From a virus, in the IMG/VR virus record IMGVR_UViG_3300035388_000008, positions 1 to 36,045 of that record: a stretch of 36,045 bases of DNA, one strand, 5' to 3'. The translations under genes and the position numbers were made by a program. Position 1 is the first letter of the stretch, and every line of letters begins with the position of its first letter. Shown here in pieces: positions 7,860 through 15,270 of this stretch. The notes under the pieces were generated by a model. The model was not told where the DNA came from and did no database searches. It was given only the letters and a program-made list of their open reading frames with translations.

Positions 7860-8331
7860 ACCAGACAAAGACCTAGCCTACCCAAACGATTACCTAGATA
7901 TGCAAGTTGAAGCAAGAGAACAAGTTAAAAAAGAAAGGGAGGAACGCAAGAATATTAATATCTACGCATATGATATGAAACCTACGATATGTGTTTCGTA
8001 TATGGTAGAGGTTGATACATTCAAAGAAGTTGCAATACCAAAATATATTACATTTTGGGCTAGAAAGGATATGCTAGAAAGTTTCGATTTTCTTTATACG
8101 CTTAGAAAGTTTATGAGAAAGACAGAAACGGTAAAAACAGAAAAAGATATCTACAGAGAATATCAAAAAATGTTCTCAAAACTAAAGTGGATAAACTATG
8201 TGGTTGAGAAAGAAAAATTCAAAACGCAGAGAGTGGCAAGAGTAAAAAAGCCATACAGAGATTTTGAACTTGTAACAAAAGAATTCATTGAAAAACAAAT
8301 AGAAACTATAATTATGAAAGAGGAGAAATAG
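7849..8331 (+). CDS. hypothetical protein
   Basis: 160 residues, with two adjacent ATG codons as possible starts (7849 and 7852) inside the end of the lipoprotein gene. Rich in Lys and Glu; a beta-type core (TICVSYMVEVDTFKEVAIPK) is followed by helices. No family recognised. The overlap indicates translational coupling. Confidence 0.6.
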   Translation: MMTKPDKDLAYPNDYLDMQVEAREQVKKEREERKNINIYAYDMKPTICVSYMVEVDTFKEVAIPKYITFWARKDMLESFDFLYTLRKFMRKTETVKTEKDIYREYQKMFSKLKWINYVVEKEKFKTQRVARVKKPYRDFELVTKEFIEKQIETIIMKEEK

Positions 8332-8332
8332 A

Positions 8333-8524
8333 ATGGCAAATATTACAGAAATAACAACAGCATTAGAAGAAAATTTATCACAATTAGGAAGTTTAGCTGA
8401 AGAAAAAGCTAAGGAATTGATTGATGTTATAGATTTACTTCTTAACACATTTAATCTCGACAAAGAAGCTATCAACAAGTACAAGAAAGTAATCAAGTTA
8501 GTACAAGAACTCATTTTAGGCTAA
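8333..8524 (+). CDS. small helical protein, last gene of the plus-strand operon
   Basis: 63 residues, behind AGAGGAG, nearly all predicted amphipathic helix (EITTALEENLSQLGSLAEEK, then a second helix ending LVQELILG). It ends 8 bases before the convergent terminator. Function unknown. Confidence 0.6.
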   Translation: MANITEITTALEENLSQLGSLAEEKAKELIDVIDLLLNTFNLDKEAINKYKKVIKLVQELILG

Positions 8525-8531
8525 AAGAAAA

Positions 8532-8556
8532 AGGACTCGTAATTGAGTCCTCTTTT
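8532..8556. terminator. bidirectional terminator between convergent operons
   Basis: A perfect 7-bp stem AGGACTC (8532-8538) and GAGTCCT (8545-8551) with a 6-base loop. It has a run of T on the right and of A on the left, so it can end transcription from both sides. It sits exactly between the last plus-strand gene and the last late gene on the minus strand. Confidence 0.9.
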
Positions 8557-8558
8557 TA

Positions 8559-9002
8559 TTATGCGCTTGGTAAAGGGGTTGTATCAGCCAACACTTTAAT
8601 GTCAAAATGTAATTGCCAAAATTTTAATCCAAACGCTATAACTTCACATATGCTAATGATTTTCATAACATAAACTAAAGTGTCTATCGAGCCTTGTATA
8701 GACTTTAAAAACAAAGTGAATAAGATTACACCAATAACAGGCATAAGGCTAACAGAAATCAATATCAAGTAAGGCGAAACTTTAAAGCCCATCTTTTCCT
8801 TGATTTTAATTCTTCTTTTAAGTAACTTGATAAAGCCAAAGAAAACACCAACCGCTAAGAATATTCCTATAATGCTGATTGTCATTGTGCTTGTAGTTGT
8901 TTCAAGGCTTACATAATATGTGAATATTACAAACAATGGCACGAAAATAGCAAACAATATAATCGCAACTCCTAAGATTTTACTCTTTAATGTATTAGTC
9001 AT
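8559..9002 (-). CDS. integral membrane protein (last late gene)
   Basis: 147 residues with about four hydrophobic segments, for example ILGVAIILFAIFVPLFVIF at the N-terminus and IIGIFLAVGVFFGFI, separated by a basic loop (KLLKRRIKIKEK). It is the last gene of the late operon, a place where phages often keep lysis genes, so a holin-like role is possible, but no known holin family is recognised. Confidence 0.6.
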   Translation of the reverse strand: MTNTLKSKILGVAIILFAIFVPLFVIFTYYVSLETTTSTMTISIIGIFLAVGVFFGFIKLLKRRIKIKEKMGFKVSPYLILISVSLMPVIGVILFTLFLKSIQGSIDTLVYVMKIISICEVIAFGLKFWQLHFDIKVLADTTPLPSA

Positions 9003-9006
9003 AATA

Positions 9007-9537
9007 TCACTTGCCTATATCGCTGATTTTGGTTCCGAGTGCTGTTTCAATAACTGGAATGTTTTTTGTTAATTCAACAGCTTCTTCTGCCGTGATTACG
9101 TTATCTTCAACCATTTCTTCGATATCAGCTCCAATAGATTTCATACGTTCATCTTTCATAACCTTTAAGGCGTTAGCTAAATCAGTAAACTTATCTTTTT
9201 GCTCTTTACTTAAAGTCTTACTCATTTCGTTTGTTTCACTTTGTAATGAAATGTAATCTATGAGTATGTTGCCAACTGTTTGTTGCTCTTTTTCAGCAGA
9301 TGCGGTTCTCTCGATCAGTTTGCCAATCAACGCAAGTTGTTTGTTGCTTTTAAAATAAGGCACTCCAAACTTAAGGAATAACCCCACAACAGCGAAACCA
9401 GTACCGCTTAAAGTCCAATTCTTTATTTTAGTTGAAATCTCAACCCAATCTAATCCGCTAATATTCTGCCACAGTTGCTCTAGCCCTAACGCTATGTTAG
9501 TCCAAAAATCACTAATTGCTATAAACATATTCATCAC
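9007..9537 (-). CDS. single-pass membrane-associated protein with helical cytoplasmic domain
   Basis: 176 residues. A hydrophobic stretch near residues 46-62 (GTGFAVVGLFLKFGVPYF) is followed by a long charged helical region and an acidic segment (ADIEEMVEDNVITAEEAVEL). Its stop lies 4 bases upstream of the next start. No family recognised. A part in lysis or in virion assembly at the membrane is possible from position only. Confidence 0.55.
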   Translation of the reverse strand: MMNMFIAISDFWTNIALGLEQLWQNISGLDWVEISTKIKNWTLSGTGFAVVGLFLKFGVPYFKSNKQLALIGKLIERTASAEKEQQTVGNILIDYISLQSETNEMSKTLSKEQKDKFTDLANALKVMKDERMKSIGADIEEMVEDNVITAEEAVELTKNIPVIETALGTKISDIGK

Positions 9538-9540
9538 TCC

Positions 9541-10002
9541 CTATACAAAGTCTGGATAAATTTCCAGCTTTTTATTTTCATCAAACACGATAAGCCCATC
9601 TTTTACATAATAATACCCCTTATTGTAATCAATCGGTATCGCTTGTTTTGCTATCACTAAATCAATTTTGCTATTAAATTCCACAATTTGGTTAATAAAG
9701 CCCTCTTCATTCTCTTTAACTATCAATAAATCGTTTCCAGAACTTGCAACCCCTTGTGCGATTGTCTTAACTTTATTAAGAGTTTCGACATTTAAGTTAA
9801 GCATTTCTGTTAATAAAGCGCCTAATGTTATCTCTTTGTCTCCAACTAGCAACGAGAGGTCTGTAATTGCCATGTAGCCGGTTCTTTTCTTGCCGTCGTT
9901 GTCTTTGTAGGTAACAGCTACTTGTCCTGCCTGCGCCTCATTTAATTTGTTTAAGCCCTTACTCCAATTCTTTGCATTTTGTTGTTTCTGTGCTACTTTC
10001 AT
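9541..10002 (-). CDS. hypothetical late protein, possibly tail or fibre associated
   Basis: 153 residues. The N-terminal third is polar (QKQQNAKNWSKGLNKLNEAQ). A middle helical segment (ALLTEMLNLNVETLNKVKTI) follows, and the C-terminus is beta-rich (GYYYVKDGLIVFDENKKLEI). It overlaps the upstream membrane-protein gene by 44 bases. I recognise no family; the organisation resembles small tail-fibre-associated proteins. Confidence 0.55.
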   Translation of the reverse strand: MKVAQKQQNAKNWSKGLNKLNEAQAGQVAVTYKDNDGKKRTGYMAITDLSLLVGDKEITLGALLTEMLNLNVETLNKVKTIAQGVASSGNDLLIVKENEEGFINQIVEFNSKIDLVIAKQAIPIDYNKGYYYVKDGLIVFDENKKLEIYPDFV

Positions 10003-10297
10003 GCTCTAACACTCCCTTTTTTATAAATTTTTCTTTATAAATAATTCTGTATAAAAATACTGACACTAATATTATAACTGGTTTCTCTGCTGAAAAAGGA
10101 AGCCATAAGAAAGCTATATATCCCTTAGCAAAATCACTTAACCAATTTGCTATAAATTCAATAGGTACAAAAGCAATAACGTACCATACTATATTAGTGA
10201 AAAAATATACTGTTATAATTATGGGTATCATTTTTGGCGTGAAATAAGGTTTTAACCACGACCAAAACTTATGCCATATTTTCTTAATTATTTTCAT
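9959..10297 (-). CDS. small membrane protein, holin candidate
   Basis: 112 residues with a basic, Trp-rich start (KKIWHKFWSWLKPYF). Two to three hydrophobic segments follow (MIPIIITVYFFTNIVWYVIA; FLWLPFSAEKPVIILVSVFLY), then a hydrophilic, basic C-terminal tail. Size, topology and late position suit a holin, and phage proteins with the YIAFLWLPF-type segment are familiar, but I cannot assign a named family. Its start overlaps the upstream stop by one base. Confidence 0.5.
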   Translation of the reverse strand: MKIIKKIWHKFWSWLKPYFTPKMIPIIITVYFFTNIVWYVIAFVPIEFIANWLSDFAKGYIAFLWLPFSAEKPVIILVSVFLYRIIYKEKFIKKGVLEHESSTETTKCKELE

Positions 10298-10845
10298 TAG
10301 ATATCTTTGCCAAACTTTGAAGAATAATAATGTATATCTATATCATCAACTAAAATATCAGCACCATACGAGTTATCATCTCGATAAATAAAGCCTTTGA
10401 TTATTGTGCTTTCAGTCAAACCGGTGCAAGTGATTCCTGTTGTGTTGTAAACCATAGCCGACTTACTGCCACTAGCCCAAGTGAATGATATTGTGTCCAT
10501 CGTGTATGTCCCGTAAACGGTTGGTACATCATCATTGTTAGGGTCATAAATCTTGTAATCAAATTTGAAAACAGGTGAACCTGCTTGCTCTAATACAACG
10601 TGAATATGAGGAAAAATGAATGTCCCTATATTCCAAGAATGTTTTAATTGTCCTCTTACAATAAGTTTTTCTGTTGCGTCATTCTGTGGAAATAAATATC
10701 CAATGTTAGTGTAATCAAAATCAGGCTTTAAAGTTACTGGATTTTGAGGTCTTGCGCTTTGAATCAAATGCAAATCTTCCATTTGGCCTACATTCATGTT
10801 GTTTATATCTTCTTGATTTGCTACCGGATATCCGCCATCTGCCAT
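10297..10845 (-). CDS. virion structural protein, beta-sandwich type
   Basis: 182 residues. The segment LKHSWNIGTFIFPHIHVVLE (near residue 70) matches a motif I know from small phage structural proteins carrying a PHIHW-like strand. The rest is beta-rich with many Asp, Thr and Tyr. It follows the tail fibre and the CD1375-like gene, so it is likely a fibre-associated or receptor-facing protein. The ribosome binding site (GAGGTG) lies inside the preceding small gene. Confidence 0.6.
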   Translation of the reverse strand: MADGGYPVANQEDINNMNVGQMEDLHLIQSARPQNPVTLKPDFDYTNIGYLFPQNDATEKLIVRGQLKHSWNIGTFIFPHIHVVLEQAGSPVFKFDYKIYDPNNDDVPTVYGTYTMDTISFTWASGSKSAMVYNTTGITCTGLTESTIIKGFIYRDDNSYGADILVDDIDIHYYSSKFGKDI

Positions 10846-10846
10846 A

Positions 10847-10963
10847 TTACTTCACCTCGCTTAATAATTTCTCTACTTCTTCACGATAAGGAGTAGGCAC
10901 TTTTTCAAGCGCCATTTCCCTATTTTTTACCTTTTTGTAAAATATATTAATAAACTTATCCAT
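10847..10963 (-). CDS. CD1375-like small phage protein, 38 residues
   Basis: A 38-residue gene preceded on the minus strand by GGAGG and overlapping the tail-fibre stop by one base. The product fits the pattern of the CD1375 family of very short phage proteins: IFYKKVKNREMALEKVP, then YREEVEKLL, that is, an N-terminal hydrophobic patch, a basic link, VP, and RxEVxxLL. These genes nearly always lie just after tail-fibre genes in phages of Bacillota, as here. Function is unknown. Confidence 0.7.
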   Translation of the reverse strand: MDKFINIFYKKVKNREMALEKVPTPYREEVEKLLSEVK

Positions 10964-13900
10964 TATACTACCTCCGTTAAAATTGAAGTTAAAACTCCAT
11001 CAACAACACTCCACGTTAAGTTGTAAACTGTGCTTGTTACCGTGTCTATCATAACGTATCTGCTGTCGTAATAATTAAGTGTCAAATTCGATATGAAGTT
11101 AGGGTTTGTTCTAATGTATTTGAAATACACAATATCATCATCGCTGATTCCTGTGTGAGTGAACGATAAACCGCCACTGGCGACTGTTGCGTCTGCAATA
11201 TCTAACATAACCCATACTTCGGCTGATTCATCATATTTTCCAATCTCGACAAGCGTGTCTATCGGACTATTTGCATATGCAGTCGCTAGTGTAATTCCGC
11301 TATCGTAAATACCAATATCATCAAGGCTGTCATCAAATATTAAACTACCTCTAGGTGCTGTAAGTATGTAATCGTTTATCGCTTGAGGTTGCGATTTAAC
11401 CGCTAACGCTACTTCATAATAAAGCGTTCCACTCGCTGTCGTGCTATCTGTACCGATTACACCGCTTTCACTTCCACCTGCTGTAAGGTAGTTTGTAAAT
11501 GCGCCACCGTCTTTTGCTAGTGGATAATTAGTCGTATCAACTGAAACAACTCCAACTACTGCAACGGTATTGACCCACGCTTCTTTATTCAGCACGTTGT
11601 CAATGTATTTAGCCTCGTCTTGTGCTGTGCCAACTGAACGGAATGTGTCAAGGATTGTGTACTCGCTTGAATTGTAGGCTGTGTATGTTGTTGCTGTTGT
11701 GCCTTCTTCGAGTTGCACTTCTGCATCTACCGCAATTCCTGTTACTTTAAATCTTAAATATACAGTTTGAGAAGATGTTGTTATTGTATTACCTACTCCT
11801 AATTGTTGTATAAAGTTTTGGTTTATATCATATTCATAAATTCTAGTTGATGATGAAACTTCGTCCATTATGTAATCTGTGCTAGGTTTAACTGTTATAT
11901 AATTTATACTTCTAACACTTGTAGCATCTGTTGCATCATCTCCTGTTGTTGTTGATATTGTACCAATTTCTAATTCGCCATCAAACAAGTTCTTCCCAAC
12001 GCTCAACATCTTAGGGTTGGTTATGTCTTGTGTGCCTTCCCAATATAATGAACCTATTCTGTCGCTCCATTGGTCGGCTGTTTCTGTTGGGTATGGACTA
12101 TCACTAATTTTATATGCTCTTACGTTATCTAAATTAAGTGAATAAGTTTGTGCGCCTGTTCTACCGCAAACTATTCTAAACCCATCATTTGTTAAGGTTA
12201 CTAAAGTTGATACTGAAATCATTTCACCGTCGCTTAAAGCGTCAAACTCTGTTGCACTTACTAAAGTTCCAATTACACCACTTGTTGCCCCTTGTGGTAA
12301 TACATAAAAACTTGCTTGTGTACCACTATTCTTAGTCAACTCGCCTTTAATAAGCCAAACTTCACCACTAACTCCAACAATCTCTTGATATGTTGTAACT
12401 ACACTAGCGGTTGCTTCAAGTTTAATTGAGCCACTATCATATACACCATTTACTCCTAATAATGCTGACCAGTTAGTTATATCACCATCAAAATCGCCAT
12501 TCAATACGCTTTGGTATAAGCTCAACCCTTTTAAGGTGACTAGCTCCGCAGGTCTTTCTACTACGGTTACTGGTAATATGCTTACCTTGTCTTGTATTGT
12601 CAACTCTACTTTGCTTTCCTGATTTGGGTTCAGATTTGCTAACGTAACATTCGTTAATTTTTGTTGCTTTTCTATTTCTACTACTTTTGCTTTGGTGATA
12701 AGTAAATCTGCATTATCAGCTTTTAGTAAAAATTTAGCGTCCAATTCCGCTTGTGTGTCTAGTGCTTCAAGGTGTGCTATTTCTACATTTGTTACTAAGC
12801 TAGAACCTGTTACCTTGTCAACTTTTAAGTCTAACCCCGTATTAATAGCTTTTTGTGAAACATAAAATATATCGCTATCATCTACTAAATCTGTTTTCTT
12901 ATTGCTCGCTTCTTCTAAACCTACTACTGCACCTGTTCTAGTATTAACACTTGTTACAGCATCGCTAGCGTCATTTTTAACCCAAAGGCTAATATCGTCC
13001 CACCAAGTTGCTGTATCGTTTGTATTGAATGTTAAGCTAGCTTCAACTGATGTATAAGCATCGCTATCACAACGATAAGTCCAACCATTTTCAGGGCTTG
13101 CTGGTAAATCTGTGCCAATTACTGCACCAAAATCACCTTTAAGTCTTTTCAAACCAACTAAAGCTGTATTTATTGCTTTCACCGTCGGATAGAACATATC
13201 ACTATCGCTTGATAGATCTGTTTTCTTGTTCGATGCCAATTCTTTTAAATCAACTTCCGCTTGTAATGTTGCTAAGAAAGCTGTTTTTGTTATATTCTCA
13301 AATATTCCATCTGCCGTACGGATCAAGATATCATTTGTTGCTATGCTTGTTATTTTAACACCACTTAAATCTGTAATATCATAATGAACTCTTGGCGCAA
13401 CTAACAATATACCATCTGTTGCATCGTTATCTAATACAATCCCAACTTCGACTATTGCTTTAACTGTTGCACTTGGTACTGGTTTAGTTGCTGTAAGTGT
13501 ACCAGCCACTGTGTCTAAATACAACCAATCGCCTATACTGAATGAGCTTAAATCTAATTCATGAACTAAGCCACCAATACAAACTTTACCCATAGCGTTA
13601 TCTGCAATAGTTTCTGTTGTAACACCGAGTATTGCTGTTGCATTTACATAACTGCCATTTCCAGCCGGTGTGATAAGAGCTTTACCGCTATTTCCTAATT
13701 CTCCAGATACATAAACTGGTACTCCGTTCGCTATATCACTTCCAGATTTATTTAATGTCGGATAAACTTGCTCTTGCCCTATTTGTAATACTACATTTTC
13801 GCTTATTCTAACTTCAAGCGTTTCTGCATCATCGCTGAATCGCATTTCTCCTATTGCTAAATCAGCTTGCTCAACTGTTGTCGCCGTATTGAAAAGCATA

Positions 13901-14484
13901 GATAAAGCGCTTGTTTGGCCGGCTATATAACCAAAAGTAGCTAGTAAGTAAGCCTCCATATCTATTAATCTATCTGCATATCCTGCGAAAGTTGCTTCTA
14001 CTGCTGCGTAAATTTCAGCATAAACATCAGCTTCGATATTGTCATAATCATTGACACCATCATCTACAACATAAGAAGTTCCATCTAAAGTAATATATTC
14101 GCCATCACCAATCCAACCTAATACAAAGCCATAAATACCAGCAAATCTTGTTTGCCCTATTAACCCTAATGTTAATTTAGCAACTTGATAAGTTGTTTCA
14201 ACGGTAGATTCAATAATAATTATATCTTCTTTCTCTGCTGCCAAAAGTCCTGACACCCAATTCTGTGGAGAAACAATAGTTACAAACGGAAAATAAGCAG
14301 CGCCATATGAATCGTCTGGCATAGCTATAATTATTTGTGTGTTTCCTACCTCACCTTGATTAATGTTAGGTACTTCATCTACATATGTATATTTATCTGT
14401 TACGGCACTATATGTTAAAGTGCCTGTTTCGATTAGCTTTCTATCGCTATCGTATTTGTAAAAAGCATATTGACTAACTGCCAT
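10963..14484 (-). CDS. tail fibre / receptor-binding protein
   Basis: 1173 residues. Features in order: a beta-rich N-terminal attachment region; a decoration-like domain around residues 225-370 (LNKSGSDIANGVPVYVSG, ILGVTTETIADNAMGKV) common in phage fibres; two copies of the fibre motif NKKTDLxxDSDxFYxxxKAI near residues 416 and 526; helical stretches; a carbohydrate-binding-like domain beginning NGDFDGDITNWS near residue 656; and a beta-rich C-terminus. The size, repeats and sugar-binding-like domain point to a host-recognition fibre. AAGGAGG precedes the ATG. The C-terminal domain resembles the 127-residue protein at 14864-15247. Confidence 0.8.
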   Translation of the reverse strand: MAVSQYAFYKYDSDRKLIETGTLTYSAVTDKYTYVDEVPNINQGEVGNTQIIIAMPDDSYGAAYFPFVTIVSPQNWVSGLLAAEKEDIIIIESTVETTYQVAKLTLGLIGQTRFAGIYGFVLGWIGDGEYITLDGTSYVVDDGVNDYDNIEADVYAEIYAAVEATFAGYADRLIDMEAYLLATFGYIAGQTSALSMLFNTATTVEQADLAIGEMRFSDDAETLEVRISENVVLQIGQEQVYPTLNKSGSDIANGVPVYVSGELGNSGKALITPAGNGSYVNATAILGVTTETIADNAMGKVCIGGLVHELDLSSFSIGDWLYLDTVAGTLTATKPVPSATVKAIVEVGIVLDNDATDGILLVAPRVHYDITDLSGVKITSIATNDILIRTADGIFENITKTAFLATLQAEVDLKELASNKKTDLSSDSDMFYPTVKAINTALVGLKRLKGDFGAVIGTDLPASPENGWTYRCDSDAYTSVEASLTFNTNDTATWWDDISLWVKNDASDAVTSVNTRTGAVVGLEEASNKKTDLVDDSDIFYVSQKAINTGLDLKVDKVTGSSLVTNVEIAHLEALDTQAELDAKFLLKADNADLLITKAKVVEIEKQQKLTNVTLANLNPNQESKVELTIQDKVSILPVTVVERPAELVTLKGLSLYQSVLNGDFDGDITNWSALLGVNGVYDSGSIKLEATASVVTTYQEIVGVSGEVWLIKGELTKNSGTQASFYVLPQGATSGVIGTLVSATEFDALSDGEMISVSTLVTLTNDGFRIVCGRTGAQTYSLNLDNVRAYKISDSPYPTETADQWSDRIGSLYWEGTQDITNPKMLSVGKNLFDGELEIGTISTTTGDDATDATSVRSINYITVKPSTDYIMDEVSSSTRIYEYDINQNFIQQLGVGNTITTSSQTVYLRFKVTGIAVDAEVQLEEGTTATTYTAYNSSEYTILDTFRSVGTAQDEAKYIDNVLNKEAWVNTVAVVGVVSVDTTNYPLAKDGGAFTNYLTAGGSESGVIGTDSTTASGTLYYEVALAVKSQPQAINDYILTAPRGSLIFDDSLDDIGIYDSGITLATAYANSPIDTLVEIGKYDESAEVWVMLDIADATVASGGLSFTHTGISDDDIVYFKYIRTNPNFISNLTLNYYDSRYVMIDTVTSTVYNLTWSVVDGVLTSILTEVV

Positions 14485-14758
14485 CTGTAAACGCCTCCTT
14501 AAATTCTATTAAACCAAGTAATATGAATAAACCACTAAGAACAAAGTTTATAATGTTTGGTTTGAAAAACTCATTCCAATAATCTTGTAAGTCAAGATAA
14601 ATCAAAACATCAGTAAAGCCGACATTCGTGTTTTCAAAACCTTCATTTAATATAATGGTTGTTGGAACAATGTTGTAGAAACTGACGAATAGAAAAACTA
14701 CGCCAATCGCTACAAATATAATTCCTTTAACTATCTTAGTAATATTTAACTTTTTCAT
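14474..14758 (-). CDS. small two-helix membrane protein
   Basis: 94 residues with two hydrophobic segments (IIFVAIGVVFLFVSFYNIV near the N-terminus; IINFVLSGLFILLGLIEF near the C-terminus) and a polar loop between. It overlaps the start of the tail-fibre gene by 11 bases. Holin-like in form and also possible as a membrane-channel component; no family recognised. Confidence 0.55.
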   Translation of the reverse strand: MKKLNITKIVKGIIFVAIGVVFLFVSFYNIVPTTIILNEGFENTNVGFTDVLIYLDLQDYWNEFFKPNIINFVLSGLFILLGLIEFKEAFTDGS

Positions 14759-14762
14759 AATA

Positions 14763-14852
14763 TCACCTTTTCTTTTTTATTTTTTTTGGTTCTTTTTTAT
14801 CTTCTTTGAACACTAATTTTATTTTTATTTTATCATTTAATCTATTTTTCAT
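14763..14852 (-). CDS. lysine-rich microprotein, 29 residues
   Basis: A 29-codon frame from ATG at 14852 (minus strand), preceded by AAGGAGTG and ending TGA at 14763. The product (MKNRLNDKIKIKLVFKEDK, then a Lys-rich tail) is nearly half lysine. The ribosome binding site of the next gene lies in its last codons, as at other junctions here. The good ribosome binding site and tight spacing favour a real gene, but its low complexity leaves doubt. Confidence 0.4.
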   Translation of the reverse strand: MKNRLNDKIKIKLVFKEDKKEPKKIKKKR

Positions 14853-14863
14853 ATTATCACTCC

Positions 14864-15247
14864 TTAAATACGGTCAAAGTTATAAGTTAATGAAGCTATC
14901 TCGACAGTGCCAGCGTTTGTAAAACTTCGAGGGCTTTCAAGAATATATTGCGAAAGCTCATCTCCGTATGTTATTCCCTCTGTTGAATTGAACAGGAATA
15001 CACCTTTTACAACCGTGTCTGCAGCAACCGAAAATATTAAACTTGATGGGGTAAGTATATAAATACTCGTGTTTCCTGCTGTCCACCCCCACGTAATGCT
15101 TTGAACTGAATCAATTAGTGAATCTGCCGCGCTTGCAATAGAACCGTATATACCAATTCTATCAAAGCCTTCGGTATAAGATGCGCTATAACCGCCTTGT
15201 AATAACGTTAAAACATATGTTTCTCCTGCGCTTGTTAAATTTGCCAT
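14864..15247 (-). CDS. small structural protein related to the tail-fibre C-terminus
   Basis: 127 residues, beta-rich, with many Ser, Thr and Gly. AGGAGG precedes the ATG. Segments in order (YVLTLLQGGYSASYTEGFDR then IGIY; SLIDSVQSI; SSLIFSVAADTVVKGVFLFN) line up with segments of the last part of the 1173-residue fibre (YILTAPRGSLIF with DDIGIY; DTLVEIG; GGLSFTHTGISDDDIVYFKY). I infer a shared fold, as in a fibre-tip or chaperone-like partner. It lies between the tail-tip and fibre genes. Confidence 0.55.
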   Translation of the reverse strand: MANLTSAGETYVLTLLQGGYSASYTEGFDRIGIYGSIASAADSLIDSVQSITWGWTAGNTSIYILTPSSLIFSVAADTVVKGVFLFNSTEGITYGDELSQYILESPRSFTNAGTVEIASLTYNFDRI

Positions 15248-15270
15248 TTTTATTGCCTCCTATTTTTATT

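Noticed and set aside
13173-13358. Plus-strand frames opposite the tail-fibre and capsid genes
   Set aside because: They lie antisense to clearly coding late genes and have no ribosome binding sites.
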